Source: an uncultured Schlesneria sp.
Lineage (GTDB): Bacteria; Planctomycetota; Planctomycetia; Planctomycetales; Planctomycetaceae
DNA length: 53,316 bases
NCBI GenBank assembly: GCA_903899985.1
Contig: CAIULL010000002.1
Span: 1-53,316, forward strand
Direction: 5' to 3'
The translations under genes were made by a program, and so were the position numbers. The notes beneath the pieces are model-generated. The model was not told where the DNA came from. It ran no database searches and saw only the letters and a program-made list of their open reading frames with translations. This document shows, one piece after another, positions 24,473 to 33,892 of the stretch (positions are counted from its first letter, which is position 1; every line of letters starts with the position of its first letter).

Positions 24473-27103
24473 CTATTTTCGACCGACTGACATTTCTCGC
24501 GATTCTTTGACGTCATCCCATTCATCGAGCGACATCACAACTTCTCTCGCCTGACTGCCATTATACCCACCGACAATCCCATCTTCGGCCATCCAGTCGA
24601 TCATTCGTGCGCCACGTCCGTATCCGACCCCTAACGCCCGCTGCAATAACGAAACGCTACCTCGGCCTTCGCGAATGACGACTTCGACGGCCTGGTCGTA
24701 AAGATCGTCCCGGTCCCGAGGCTCCGATGCACCGCTGCTTTTCCCCCCCTTGCCTTGGGCGGGAGCGGCCTTCAGCTGAACAAGCTCTTGATCGTACTGC
24801 GGCTCCTGATCAGCGAAGAATTCAATGACTTTATTGACTTCTTCGTCGCTCACGTAAGTTCCTTGTGCGCGTCGCAGGGCACTCGTTTCGGGAGCCATAT
24901 ACAACATGTCCCCTTTTCCCAGCAATTTGTCTGCTCCCATCTCATCCAGCACAACACGGCTGTCCATGCGACTGGCGACCTGGAACGAGATTCTCGCTGG
25001 CAAGTTCGATTTAATCAGCCCTGTAATGACATCGACCGTTGGCTTCTGAGTGGCGAGAACCAGATGGATGCCAACCGCTCGAGATTTCTGAGCCAGACGG
25101 ATGATGTGCCCTTCAACATCTTTGCCCGATGTCATCATCATGTCTGCCATTTCATCGGCAATGATAACGATGTAGGGCATCGTCTCGGGGATCGTCGCGG
25201 CTTCTTCCGTACCTGCTTCCAACCCAAGCTTTTCCAGAACTTTCTCGCGTCCGAGTTTATTGAAGCTGTCGATATGGCGGACCCCGACCGCAGAAAGCAA
25301 CTGGTATCGTTCTTCCATCTTTTCTACGGCCCAGCCGAGGACCGCTTCGGCTTTCTTCATATCGGTGATCACGGGATGCATCAGGTGAGGGATGCGGCTG
25401 TAGGGGCTCAGCTCAACCATCTTCGGGTCGATCATCAGCATCTTGACCTGTTCCGGACTGCGGGTCATCAGCATCGAAACAATCAACGTATTCAGACAGA
25501 CACTTTTTCCGGTTCCCGTTCGGCCCGCGATCAAAAGATGCGGCATCTTGCACATATCGACGACAAGTGGCTTGCCGCTCGCATCCTTGCCGAGGAACAT
25601 CGGAATCGCCTTTTTATCGATGTCCGCACGGCAGGAATCAATCAATTCTTTCAGCCGGACCATCACGCGAACATCGTTAGGAACTTCGACTCCGACGGTA
25701 TTCTTGCCAGGAATGGGCGCGATGACGCGGACCGACGAGACTCGCAGCCCAATCGCAAGGTCGTCAGCCAGCGAAGTGATCTTGGAAAGACGCAAACCCT
25801 TTTCCAGTTCCAACTCGAATTGCGTGATGACCGGTCCGGTATCAATCTCGACGACTTTCACATTCAGGCCGAACTCCTGAAACGTCTTTTCCAGCGTCGC
25901 GGCCGCGATTTGTGCTCTAGCGGCCAATGTGTCATATGGAAACGCTTCTGCATCGTCGAGAATCGACGTGTCTGGCAGACGATGCGGCTCACGAAATTCC
26001 GAGGACAGCGCGGACTCTGGCCTGCTGTTCGGGATGTTATTCATCCCGACAGGGGGATTGACGCGAATCGGTGAACGTCCGGGTGATAACAAAAAGGATT
26101 TCGGTGCCGCGTCTAATCGGTCATCGATCGGATCGGCTGGCGAAATTTTTTCCGGCGGCACAGCAGCAGCGGAGCGAGCCGCTCGCTTGCGCGGCTGGAA
26201 GGGAATCGTCTCCGTTTCCTTGTCGTCTTGCGTTGAATCCAGCTCTGCCTCGGGTGTCAGTGACTCCTCTTCTTCGATTGAGGGCGAAATCATACTTGCA
26301 ATCGCCGCAAGCGTTTCCGGGGTTAAGTTGGAATCACTGACGACGACCTGTGTATTGGAGGCCGTCGATAATTCGGGCGGCTGGTTTATTCGAATCTGGG
26401 AAATGGGAGAATCCGGCGCTGGCGCCGGATCGTCTGTATGTTCTTCAATTTCGCGATTTTCATGGGGACCATCGGGCTGTGGATCGGGTTTACCACCTTC
26501 ATCAGCCTGACTGATCGGGACGCTGTCAGTCGATCGTTTACCAAAAGCAAGTTTGCTCCACATCGTTATCGGCAACAACAGGAAACCAATTGCGGTCCGG
26601 ACCAGATGCTGTTCGCCCGTCAGTAACACACCGGCAATTGTCGCGGTGACGAGCAATACCATGCTTCCGACGCGAGAAAATTGTTGATCAAGCAGGATTC
26701 CGGCCCAGGCACCGACGTATCCGCCATTTCCCACCATCGATCCCGCCAGAGGGACCGGTAAAAACCATTGGGCGCCGACGCAGGCGGCAATCAGAATCAG
26801 CACGACGCCGCACAAGCGAGTGATCGGATCGCTGTAGACATCGCGGGCAAACAGGCGAATGTCAAACACGATCAACGACAGCAACAGAAAATAGGACCCG
26901 GCACCAACTGCCACGATCAGGTGATGTGCCAGCAGTGCCCCCGCAATTCCGCAAAGGTTTGTGGGCTGAACATGATTCGGATAGACGAGTTGTGCGGGAG
27001 GATCAGCGGGGTCGTAACTGACGAGGCTCAGTCCGAGGAAGACCGTCATCGCCAGAACGGCGAGTGCCAGCAGATCAGTCCTCAGTCGCCCGTAATCTAA
27101 CAT
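24473..27103 (-). CDS. ftsK: FtsK/SpoIIIE-family DNA translocase
   Basis: An 876-residue membrane-anchored ATPase that pumps double-stranded DNA to segregate chromosome termini at division. The N terminus has about four membrane helices within residues 10-185. A low-complexity Pro/Glu/Ser linker follows (about 195-370), then the alpha/beta motor. The motor has Walker A AGRTGTGKS near 525 and Walker B MLMIDPKMVEL, with ATQKPTVDVITGLIKSN and the late GADKLLGKGDMLY. The C-terminal gamma winged helix (VSLLQRALGVGYGRGARMIDW) should read KOPS-like polar sequences. Length is typical. Planctomycetes divide without FtsZ, so its role as a translocase outside an FtsZ divisome is notable. Its start follows GGGGGAACG. 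Confidence 0.96.
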   Translation of the reverse strand: MLDYGRLRTDLLALAVLAMTVFLGLSLVSYDPADPPAQLVYPNHVQPTNLCGIAGALLAHHLIVAVGAGSYFLLLSLIVFDIRLFARDVYSDPITRLCGVVLILIAACVGAQWFLPVPLAGSMVGNGGYVGAWAGILLDQQFSRVGSMVLLVTATIAGVLLTGEQHLVRTAIGFLLLPITMWSKLAFGKRSTDSVPISQADEGGKPDPQPDGPHENREIEEHTDDPAPAPDSPISQIRINQPPELSTASNTQVVVSDSNLTPETLAAIASMISPSIEEEESLTPEAELDSTQDDKETETIPFQPRKRAARSAAAVPPEKISPADPIDDRLDAAPKSFLLSPGRSPIRVNPPVGMNNIPNSRPESALSSEFREPHRLPDTSILDDAEAFPYDTLAARAQIAAATLEKTFQEFGLNVKVVEIDTGPVITQFELELEKGLRLSKITSLADDLAIGLRVSSVRVIAPIPGKNTVGVEVPNDVRVMVRLKELIDSCRADIDKKAIPMFLGKDASGKPLVVDMCKMPHLLIAGRTGTGKSVCLNTLIVSMLMTRSPEQVKMLMIDPKMVELSPYSRIPHLMHPVITDMKKAEAVLGWAVEKMEERYQLLSAVGVRHIDSFNKLGREKVLEKLGLEAGTEEAATIPETMPYIVIIADEMADMMMTSGKDVEGHIIRLAQKSRAVGIHLVLATQKPTVDVITGLIKSNLPARISFQVASRMDSRVVLDEMGADKLLGKGDMLYMAPETSALRRAQGTYVSDEEVNKVIEFFADQEPQYDQELVQLKAAPAQGKGGKSSGASEPRDRDDLYDQAVEVVIREGRGSVSLLQRALGVGYGRGARMIDWMAEDGIVGGYNGSQAREVVMSLDEWDDVKESREMSVGRK

Positions 27104-27298
27104 CGTTCCCCCGCCAGCCCATTTGTCAAAACAAACGAGAAAACCGGACGGCCAAGTTTGCCGGGACGCTCACGTGAGAGTCTCGCTTACATGAAACCTA
27201 TCACGGAGATTGAAGCGCGGTTGAGAAAACGCCTCACGCCAGTCGTTGTTTTTCGTAAACGTGGTGGGATCGTGCCGAAAATGCCGACAATGCCGGGT

Positions 27299-27925
27299 TC
27301 AACTCAACAGGTTGTCAGCGATCCAGTTCCAAAGTTGCCGGGCGACATCGAGTTTCACACCAGAAAAGGTGGCGACAGTGCTTCCGGCCTGGTCGATGAT
27401 TTCGATTTGGTTTGAGGTCGAACCAATCGCCGTCGGGCGATTGAGAACAATGGCATCGCAGTTCTTTTGCTTCAACTTTCGCAGGGCGTTGATGTGTGCG
27501 AACTCGTCTGATTCCAGGGCGAACCCGACGATCCAGCGGTTTCCTTTCTGGACCCCAAGTTCCGCGAGAACGTCCGCCGTCTCCACAAGTTCGAGCTCGA
27601 GCGACACGCCGGTTTTTGCCAGCTTTCCTGGAAATCGTTCGCGAGGTCGATAGTCACAGACCGCCGCCGTCGCAATTACTCCCTGGCAATCAATGAACAG
27701 GCGATTGCACGTATCGAGTAAATCCTGTGTCGTTTCGACCTGATGAACTTCGCAGCCTGCTGGCGGTGACAACATCACTGGCCCGCTGACCAGAACCGCT
27801 TGATGACCTGCTGCAGTCACGGCTTCGGCGATGGCATATCCCATCCGACCGCTACTCGCGTTCGACAGATAGCGTACGTCGTCTAAATACTCGCGAGTCG
27901 GGCCAGCCGTGATCAAAATTCGCAT
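27299..27925 (-). CDS. coaB: Phosphopantothenate-cysteine ligase (stand-alone CoaB)
   Basis: A 208-residue protein corresponding to the C-terminal half of bifunctional CoaBC. It joins cysteine to 4'-phosphopantothenate in coenzyme A synthesis. It begins MRILITAGPTREYLDDVRYLSNASSGRMG, the nucleotide-binding signature of CoaB. It also has the AAVCDYRP motif and the lysine loop PGKLAKTG. Here the two CoaBC activities are separate genes: coaC lies 33 bases upstream on the same strand. Separate CoaB and CoaC are a less common arrangement among bacteria. The stop at 27299 is followed by a 195-base gap to ftsK. Confidence 0.92.
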   Translation of the reverse strand: MRILITAGPTREYLDDVRYLSNASSGRMGYAIAEAVTAAGHQAVLVSGPVMLSPPAGCEVHQVETTQDLLDTCNRLFIDCQGVIATAAVCDYRPRERFPGKLAKTGVSLELELVETADVLAELGVQKGNRWIVGFALESDEFAHINALRKLKQKNCDAIVLNRPTAIGSTSNQIEIIDQAGSTVATFSGVKLDVARQLWNWIADNLLS

Positions 27926-27958
27926 ACGATTGACTTTTAGATCTTGGATTTTCGACCA

Positions 27959-28504
27959 TCAGTGCTGGTCGAGCAATTTATTGATCGTGGCGAGGATTTC
28001 AGTCGGCTCTGCCATACGGCCGCTACCAACTTGCCCGCAGCTTAGCCATCCAGAACCGGGGTCAACAAAATGGACGCCATCGGATCGTAACTGGGTCACA
28101 TTTCTCTGCACCGATTTCTTGTCCCACATGTCGCAGTTCATTGCCGGAGCCAACAGCAGCGGGCACGTTGCGGTGAGAACAAGTGTAGAAAGTAAATCTC
28201 CTGCAAATCCACCAGCAGCCTGCGCAAGAAAGTTCGCAGTCGCGGGGGCGACGACAAACAATTGAGCACGCCTGGCAAGACCGATATGTTCACCTTGAAA
28301 GTGCTCAATCGGTCGGAAGGTGCCAGAGTATACTGGTCGACCGGTCAAAGCTTCGAAGGTCGTCGCTCCGATAAATTGGCCGGCTGATTCTGTCATCACG
28401 ACGGAAACAAAATCACCCTGCTGGACAATCTTGCTGCATAAATCGGCGGCCTTGTATGCAGCAACTCCCCCGGTCACACCCAATAGAATCTCGCGACCCG
28501 TCAT
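27959..28504 (-). CDS. coaC: Phosphopantothenoylcysteine decarboxylase (stand-alone CoaC flavoprotein)
   Basis: A 181-residue HFCD-family flavoprotein that decarboxylates 4'-phosphopantothenoylcysteine to 4'-phosphopantetheine. Visible features are [16 protein letters not shown] (FMN-binding start), the catalytic histidine in GEHIGLAR, the PAMN motif in [11 protein letters not shown] and the substrate-clamp cysteine in [13 protein letters not shown]. Together with the adjacent coaB gene it reconstitutes the CoaBC pathway step. The ATG is clear. The rpoZ gene is 90 bases upstream. All family residues I can check are present. Confidence 0.94.
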   Translation of the reverse strand: MTGREILLGVTGGVAAYKAADLCSKIVQQGDFVSVVMTESAGQFIGATTFEALTGRPVYSGTFRPIEHFQGEHIGLARRAQLFVVAPATANFLAQAAGGFAGDLLSTLVLTATCPLLLAPAMNCDMWDKKSVQRNVTQLRSDGVHFVDPGSGWLSCGQVGSGRMAEPTEILATINKLLDQH

Positions 28505-28594
28505 ACCCTTCGCGGCCTCGATTATGAATCAGCTGATGGCGCCCTTTCGGTCTGCCGGGTCTGATCACGATATTCGGAATCGTTTCAAAGAAGA

Positions 28595-28861
28595 TTACAT
28601 GTCGTCGAGCGAAGGACCGCTGGAAAAATGACGTTCGCGATTTTCGTCGTTGCGAGTCATCACGGCACCACTTGCGTCCAGGTAAATCTTGTCTTGAATG
28701 ATTTCCTGAACCACGATTTCCATCGCGTTCTTGCTTTGAATTTCAACCAATGGACGCGTTCCACGATTCAAAACAACCATTCGCTTTTGGATCAGCGAAG
28801 AAAGCTTAAACCGGCCGCCGACCTTCTTTACGATCTCTTCTTCTTTCAATTCGTCCAGCAT
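28595..28861 (-). CDS. rpoZ: RNA polymerase omega subunit
   Basis: An 88-residue omega subunit, which assists folding and assembly of beta' in RNA polymerase. It contains [23 protein letters not shown], matching the family's conserved start, and [18 protein letters not shown]. Like other planctomycete omegas it has an N-terminal LDELKEEE and a charged tail beyond the core. Translation can start at ATG 28861 or at a GTG one codon earlier. It follows gmk by 17 bases on the same strand; gmk-rpoZ is a widely conserved pair, which supports both calls. Confidence 0.88.
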   Translation of the reverse strand: MLDELKEEEIVKKVGGRFKLSSLIQKRMVVLNRGTRPLVEIQSKNAMEIVVQEIIQDKIYLDASGAVMTRNDENRERHFSSGPSLDDM

Positions 28862-28878
28862 CACATTTTCCAGTTCGT

Positions 28879-29469
28879 CTAATTCGCATGCTTTACAATG
28901 ATCGAGATGATCTCGTTCACCGCTCGGTCGAGCTCGTCATTCACTACTTGATAACAATAACGGCTTGCTAACGCTAGCTCTTGATGGACCTTCTGCAGTC
29001 TTCGCTGAATCGTTTCTTCGGAATCGGTCCCTCGCGAACGCAACCGCTGTTCACAAATCTCGATTGATGGAGGCTTTAGGAAAATTGTCATCGCATCCGG
29101 ATAATGCTCGACAACTTTAAAGGCTCCCTGGACATCCACTTCGAGAAATGCCCAGCCCTTTGCCTCTTTTGCCCTTTGAATCTCGGATTTCAGCGTCCCA
29201 TACCAATACCCGGCACCAAAAACCTCGGCCGTCTCCAGAAATTCGCCACGATCACGACGACTCACGAATTCTTCGGTTGTCAGGAAGTAATAGGCGACAC
29301 CGTCGACTTCCCCTTTTCGCCGGGGCCTCGTCGTTGCGGAAATCGCTTTAATCAATGGGACAGGGGACTCGGCAACCAAACGTTCCACGATCGTTGTCTT
29401 GCCACTACCACTTGGTCCTGACAAGACCAGTATTTGAAATTTTCCTTCGTATTGCGATGAATGAGGCAT
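28879..29469 (-). CDS. gmk: Guanylate kinase
   Basis: A 196-residue kinase that phosphorylates GMP to GDP. The P-loop is [10 protein letters not shown] near residue 17. The GMP-binding region shows [22 protein letters not shown] and [16 protein letters not shown], and the lid region [18 protein letters not shown]. Length and motif order are canonical. It lies between yicC (upstream, 89 bases) and rpoZ (downstream, 17 bases) on the same strand, a conserved bacterial cluster. Confidence 0.97.
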   Translation of the reverse strand: MPHSSQYEGKFQILVLSGPSGSGKTTIVERLVAESPVPLIKAISATTRPRRKGEVDGVAYYFLTTEEFVSRRDRGEFLETAEVFGAGYWYGTLKSEIQRAKEAKGWAFLEVDVQGAFKVVEHYPDAMTIFLKPPSIEICEQRLRSRGTDSEETIQRRLQKVHQELALASRYCYQVVNDELDRAVNEIISIIVKHAN

Positions 29470-29558
29470 AGTTGATCGCCAGTCTGCTTGCTTGGCAAGT
29501 CCACTCTGTCTTGGGCTTGATTTAGGATCAAAACGGGGCCAGCTGAACCAAGCTACGG

Positions 29559-30440
29559 TTACTCAACGTTCTGCACAATCTCACGGATTCGTTCAACACT
29601 CGACTTCAAATCGACAGCTGAATGTGACAAACCGACGTGGTTTGCCTTGGAACCGATTGTATTCACCTCACGAAACATTTCCTGGCAGAGAAAATCCAGC
29701 TTTCGACCGGGAGATTTCTCTCCTTCAATCATCGCAAAAAATTGGCTGATGTGGCTACGCAATCGAGTGATTTCTTCGTGAATATCGCACCGATCTGCAT
29801 AGACAGCAACCTCTCTGATCACATCGGCAGGCTCAACTTTGACATCGGTCTCTGAAAGCAAATCTCGCGTTCGTTGCACGAGCTTTTCATGGTAATCACG
29901 GGAAACTTGAGGTGCCATCACCACAATCTGTTCCAGCGCCGTTTCAATCGACTGACACAACTGACGTAGTTCAAATGCGGTCGAAGCTCCTTCTTTACTA
30001 CGAAATTCCTGCAAGTGTTTCGCAGCATCTTTGACGGCCCGTTCGACCAGCGGCCAAAGCCGTTCGACGACGTCGCTATCAAATGAGTCTTCTCGCAAAA
30101 CGCCGGGCAGATCGAGCAATCGTGTCGGGTCAGGTGGTTGAACTGACAATTCCCGGCAGACCTCGTTCAGTTGCCTCCAGTAAGATTTTAAGATTTCCGT
30201 ATTCAACCGAGGGCCAGCCGAATCGCCTGACTGATCAATCTTGAGTGAGAGGTAAACGGAACCGCGCGAAATCGTCTCGCGCAGCAATCGCTCGAATTCC
30301 GCTTCCTGCTGAAGAAATCCATCAGGACACCGCAACGACAACTTAAAGTGCCGATTGTTGACCGTCCGAATTTCGACACGACAAAACCCCTGTTCGTTTT
30401 GAACAATCGATTCGCCGTATCCCGTCATACTCAGCAGCAC
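29559..30440 (-). CDS. yicC: YicC-family putative endoribonuclease
   Basis: A 293-residue YicC/YloC protein. The family's defining N-terminal [10 protein letters not shown] and C-terminal [20 protein letters not shown] are both present. E. coli YicC has been reported as an RNase involved in small-RNA decay. The conserved order yicC-gmk-rpoZ is found in many bacteria. The start is set at a GTG (30440) with AGGTG seven bases upstream. The ATG in MTGYG (30428) has no such site, and a more distal frame opening encodes a Phe-run unlikely to be translated. Confidence 0.93.
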   Translation of the reverse strand: MLLSMTGYGESIVQNEQGFCRVEIRTVNNRHFKLSLRCPDGFLQQEAEFERLLRETISRGSVYLSLKIDQSGDSAGPRLNTEILKSYWRQLNEVCRELSVQPPDPTRLLDLPGVLREDSFDSDVVERLWPLVERAVKDAAKHLQEFRSKEGASTAFELRQLCQSIETALEQIVVMAPQVSRDYHEKLVQRTRDLLSETDVKVEPADVIREVAVYADRCDIHEEITRLRSHISQFFAMIEGEKSPGRKLDFLCQEMFREVNTIGSKANHVGLSHSAVDLKSSVERIREIVQNVE

Positions 30441-30527
30441 GAACTTGCACCTGAAAAAAAACACGGGCCGATCACTGAAAAAAACTTTCGAGCGTTCGTC
30501 GGCCGACCCTTCCGCCTTTGGATCGTC

Positions 30528-31085
30528 TCAGTTTTTCTCACCATCTGAAGCCGGATTCTCTGTTTTCTTCTCGCCATCAGGTGAAGCGGCTGGATCAGAA
30601 ACGGCCTTATCAACCGCAGGCTTCTTCACATCACCTTCAGTTGCGGGGGTCTTTTTTTCCGGAACAGCGGGGGTTGTGCCAGGCTTTGTGTCAGAATCGA
30701 AATCAAGCTTCAGATCACGATCCTTGCCGCCGGTGGCGTCTTCAGTCGCACGGTCGCTTTCAGCGTCACTGCCGGAGCCCTGTTTTGACTTGGCATCGCC
30801 AGTGCTCACTTTTTCTTTGTCCGGCAGTCCAGTGATCAGTTGACCCGACGAGTTATGCAAGGCCACTACGCTGCCGGCACAGAGGAGTATCCAGGCTGCT
30901 GCGACGCCAATGGTAATTCGAGTAAAGACATCGCCCGCTTTAGTTCCAAACGCACTTTGGCCACCCATCCCGCCAAATGCACCAGCGAGCCCACCCCCTC
31001 GACCTCGTTGTAACAGGATGAGGCCAATGAGAAACAGGCCGGCAAACATCAGTAGAGTCATCAAAAAATATGAGAACGTGATCAT
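30528..31085 (-). CDS. secG: SecG, protein-export membrane protein with long charged tail
   Basis: A 185-residue SecG, the accessory subunit of the SecYEG translocon. Two membrane helices flank the hallmark loop: FLMTLLMFAGLFLIGLILL, then QRGRGGGLAGAFGGMGGQSA, then VFTRITIGVAAAWILLCAGS. Usual SecG proteins are about 75-110 residues. Here roughly 95 extra residues, rich in Lys, Asp, Glu, Ser and Pro, form a presumably disordered tail. It lies 106 bases after tpiA and 87 bases before yicC. The tail sequence looks low-complexity and lineage-specific. Confidence 0.9.
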   Translation of the reverse strand: MITFSYFLMTLLMFAGLFLIGLILLQRGRGGGLAGAFGGMGGQSAFGTKAGDVFTRITIGVAAAWILLCAGSVVALHNSSGQLITGLPDKEKVSTGDAKSKQGSGSDAESDRATEDATGGKDRDLKLDFDSDTKPGTTPAVPEKKTPATEGDVKKPAVDKAVSDPAASPDGEKKTENPASDGEKN

Positions 31086-31191
31086 GAAATCGTCGTCTTT
31101 CCATCGTCAAAATAAGATCGCAGAGCCGCTATCGAGTTCGACTCGATTCTTCCATCAGGTCACGGTGGGAAGAGCGGTCAAAAAACGAGTT

Positions 31192-31983
31192 TTAGTGTGT
31201 CTTCGCTACTTCTTCAGCAGCCCGAATAATCGCGAGGAACTGATCCGATTTCAAGCTGGCTCCACCAACTAACGCTCCGTCGATATTCGGCTTTGCAAGC
31301 AATTCCTTTGCATTGTCTCCCTTGACGCTTCCGCCATACTGGATTTGCGTGGCGTCGGCGACGGCCTGACCAAATCGGCCAGTCAGCCATTTACGAATGA
31401 AAGCATGGGTTTCTTCTGCCTGCTCGGGGGACGCCGTGACGCCAGTTCCGATGGCCCATACAGGTTCGTAAGCGATGACAACCTTTGCCATGTGTTCTGG
31501 CGTCAGGTTCAAGAGACCTTTGGAAAGTTGCGTTTCCAGTACCGATTCGGTTCGGCCCGTTTTTCGGTCTTCCAGCAATTCTCCGATGCAGAAAATGACC
31601 TTGAGACCTCGGTCTAACGCAGCGATCAATTTTTTGTTGATGACTTCGTCCGTATCGCCAAAAAATTGCCGTCGCTCGCTATGCCCAAGAATTACCCACT
31701 GGCAACCGACATCGAGCAACATCTCGATGGCGACTTCTCCCGTGAACGCCCCTGGCTTTTCCGGGGAAACGTTCTGAGCGCCAAGCACGACCTTTGATCC
31801 ATGCAGTTTTTGCGCAATCGGGATTAAGTACGGTGAGGGGGGGCAAACACCCACTTCGACACCTGACACACCGTTTGCGAGTCCGTGAACGATCTCTGCA
31901 GCGAGCGACTGCCCCGCCTGCAAAGTCGTATTCATCTTCCAATTACCGACGATAAAAAGAGTCCGAGTCAACTGATTATCCAA
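31192..31983 (-). CDS. tpiA: Triosephosphate isomerase
   Basis: A 263-residue TIM-barrel enzyme interconverting dihydroxyacetone phosphate and glyceraldehyde-3-phosphate. Signatures are VGNWKMNT (substrate lysine), ILGHSERRQ (catalytic His), [13 protein letters not shown] (catalytic Glu, loop 6) and [15 protein letters not shown]. No ATG is available: the first codon upstream of the conserved GNWKMN is a TTG at 31983, lying inside the last codons of pheA (8-base overlap). Expression is therefore probably coupled to pheA termination. The pairing of a glycolytic enzyme with prephenate dehydratase is unusual but the reading is clear. Confidence 0.96.
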   Translation of the reverse strand: MDNQLTRTLFIVGNWKMNTTLQAGQSLAAEIVHGLANGVSGVEVGVCPPSPYLIPIAQKLHGSKVVLGAQNVSPEKPGAFTGEVAIEMLLDVGCQWVILGHSERRQFFGDTDEVINKKLIAALDRGLKVIFCIGELLEDRKTGRTESVLETQLSKGLLNLTPEHMAKVVIAYEPVWAIGTGVTASPEQAEETHAFIRKWLTGRFGQAVADATQIQYGGSVKGDNAKELLAKPNIDGALVGGASLKSDQFLAIIRAAEEVAKTH

Positions 31984-33130
31984 TCATTTCGCTGCGAGGA
32001 TACGAACCCAGAACTTCCATACGAACTGCCAGGCGTTCCAGTTCGTCTAACGTCCGCTTGACCTTGGCGTCCTTCGCGTGACCTTCGCAATCAATAAAGA
32101 AAATGTAACCGCTTTCCGGGCCGCGCAAAGGGAAGGATTCAATCCAGGTCAAATTAATCTTGTTTTGCTTGAATGAGCCCAGTGCATCAGCCAGGGCACC
32201 TGGCTTATCACCAATTTGAAGCAACAGCGATGTGCGATCGCGTCCGGTTGGTCCGACGGGCTTGTCGCCAATCATCGCAAACCGAGTGACGTTGTTCTTG
32301 TTGTCTTCAACAGAGTCCGCAAGGATCTGCAACCCATACTCGACAGCCGCCTGACGACTCGCGATCGCACCTGCACCTGGCTTGTCGCGAGCCAATTGCG
32401 CTGCCGTCGAAGTACTCGTGACTTCGATCAGACGCGCCTGAGGCATGTTTCGACTCAACCAATCACGGCACTGCGAAAGCGCTTGCGGCTTACTGTAGAC
32501 TTCATTGATCTCACCACGCGATACTTTTCCAAGCAGATTGTGGTGGATACACAATTGAATCTCGCCACAGATCCTGAGAGGAAGCCGGGTGAACATATCA
32601 AGCGTGTCAATGATTCGGCCGTCTGTGCTGTTTTCGATTGGCACAACACCAAAATCAGCATGCCCGCGGTTCACTTCTTCGAAGACGGCGGCAATTGTGT
32701 TGACGGGAATCAGGTCGGATGATTCCCCGAACCGCTCAACAGCAGCCATGTGCGTAAAGCTAAATGCAGGGCCAAGATAGGTTACGCGACGTGGGCGAAC
32801 CCGGTTTCTGACAGCACTTAATACCTGACGGAAAACCCCTCGAACCGCGTCTGCTGGCAACGGCCCCTGATTCTCACCTTCAATCCGTTTCAACAGATCG
32901 TCGTCAGATCGAGGGTCGTACGTGGCTGACCACCAGTTTGGGTCAGACTCAATCAATTTCGCCGTTGCGGCCGCGCGACGATTGATCAATTTCAGGATCT
33001 CGGAATCCAGCTTCGCCATTTCCGTCGGAGAAGTTCCTGCTGCTCGCGGCGCAGAATTCGTCGAGGTTTTGGCGGAAGCCGGTGCGACACTGTTCTTTAC
33101 GACTTTTTTTGGCACCGGTTTACTGGCCAT
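31976..33130 (-). CDS. pheA: Bifunctional chorismate mutase/prephenate dehydratase (P-protein)
   Basis: A 384-residue enzyme of phenylalanine synthesis. After a ~33-residue Lys/Ala/Ser-rich leader comes an AroQ-type chorismate mutase helix region ([21 protein letters not shown]). Prephenate dehydratase starts at [15 protein letters not shown] and includes [14 protein letters not shown] and the catalytic Thr region [13 protein letters not shown]-terminal ACT domain ([20 protein letters not shown] and [21 protein letters not shown]) should sense phenylalanine; the ESRP-type motif reads ESFP here. It heads the long minus-strand gene run and its last bases contain the tpiA start. Confidence 0.94.
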   Translation of the reverse strand: MASKPVPKKVVKNSVAPASAKTSTNSAPRAAGTSPTEMAKLDSEILKLINRRAAATAKLIESDPNWWSATYDPRSDDDLLKRIEGENQGPLPADAVRGVFRQVLSAVRNRVRPRRVTYLGPAFSFTHMAAVERFGESSDLIPVNTIAAVFEEVNRGHADFGVVPIENSTDGRIIDTLDMFTRLPLRICGEIQLCIHHNLLGKVSRGEINEVYSKPQALSQCRDWLSRNMPQARLIEVTSTSTAAQLARDKPGAGAIASRQAAVEYGLQILADSVEDNKNNVTRFAMIGDKPVGPTGRDRTSLLLQIGDKPGALADALGSFKQNKINLTWIESFPLRGPESGYIFFIDCEGHAKDAKVKRTLDELERLAVRMEVLGSYPRSEMIG

Positions 33131-33249
33131 CCAAGCGACTCCGAGATAGGTTCGAGGTTCTTCTTTAAAACTTGATAATCGCTGATACTAAAATTCAACA
33201 AATCTTTTACAGCTGAACCCCGATAATTGCAAGGAATCGACATAAGTAA

Positions 33250-33292
33250 GAAAAAAGCCCCGGCAAACAGGTCCTGCTTGCCGGGGCTCTCA
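33250..33292 (-). terminator. Rho-independent terminator after the small acidic protein gene
   Basis: Read on the minus strand, AGCCCCGGCAAGCAGG pairs with the following TTGCCGGGGCT, giving an 11-bp GC-rich stem with a short loop. It runs directly into TTTTTTCTTAC. It lies 36 bases after the acidic protein gene stops and before pheA begins, so it separates these two transcripts. It is the clearest intrinsic terminator I see in the window. Confidence 0.88.
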
Positions 33293-33327
33293 GTAAAATC
33301 GGGCGAAATCTGCCCTTCTGGCCCAAA

Positions 33328-33606
33328 TCAGCCCTTCTGGATCAGGCGAGGAATAGCACCGGGACTGTGATCATAACAGTCATTTTCGTGCCAGAGAGGA
33401 ACCCCGGCGGCGTATCTCGCTGCTAACATCAGCACCTTTTCTTCAGACCCAGGCTTTGCGACGGTTGGTCCTCCGGGATCAATGCCAAGTGAATCAAAGT
33501 CGATTTCTTCGAAAATCGCTTCGTCACCCAAGTCAGAACCATCAAAGTCCTCACCGGCCAAGTCCAGTTCCGGGTCCATTTCGTCAACGTCAAAGTCAAA
33601 CGACAT
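33328..33606 (-). CDS. Small highly acidic protein of unknown function
   Basis: A 92-residue protein. Residues 1-45 are strongly acidic (DFDVDEMDPELDLAGEDFDG and FEEIDFDSLGID). The second half, from about residue 57, has an ordered look (EEKVLMLAARYAAGVPLWHENDCYD). I do not recognise a family. The start has GGAG seven bases upstream and the gene ends at a strong terminator, so it appears to be a real, separately transcribed gene. The YAAGVPLWHEND segment looks like a possible short conserved interaction motif. Confidence 0.7.
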   Translation of the reverse strand: MSFDFDVDEMDPELDLAGEDFDGSDLGDEAIFEEIDFDSLGIDPGGPTVAKPGSEEKVLMLAARYAAGVPLWHENDCYDHSPGAIPRLIQKG

Positions 33607-33892
33607 TAGTTAGCTCCACAATCCGATACACATGAACAGGTTGTTTCGTCCACAACAAGCGATAACCGCATCCGCGCTCGAGCAACTGCGATCTTCAGAA
33701 GGGCATTGTTAAGTCCACGGGAGCAATTGTCAACGATTTTCTTTGCAGTCACGAAAAACATTTTTAACGACAATGACGTTTCGCCGGCACGCTTTGCCTG
33801 ACGCGCAATCCAGTAGCGATCTCGGTATTCTCAGGTCGAGAACCTGATTTTCCCTGATGAACTCGATCAAACTCAAGCACGTTGAAATAAAT
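33607..33892. other. Divergent promoter region between the acidic protein and maf
   Basis: A 286-bp gap between divergently transcribed genes. It is AT-richer around 33720-33780 (CAATTGTCAACGATTTTC and CATTTTTAACGAC). I see no gene and no convincing palindrome. Bases 33857-33892 are open in the maf frame, but the conserved Maf N terminus starts at 33893. Confidence 0.4.

Noticed and set aside
24755-26074. Long plus-strand frame antisense to ftsK
   Set aside because: ftsK motifs on the minus strand are complete; the antisense peptide is rich in His, Arg and Gln with no domain.
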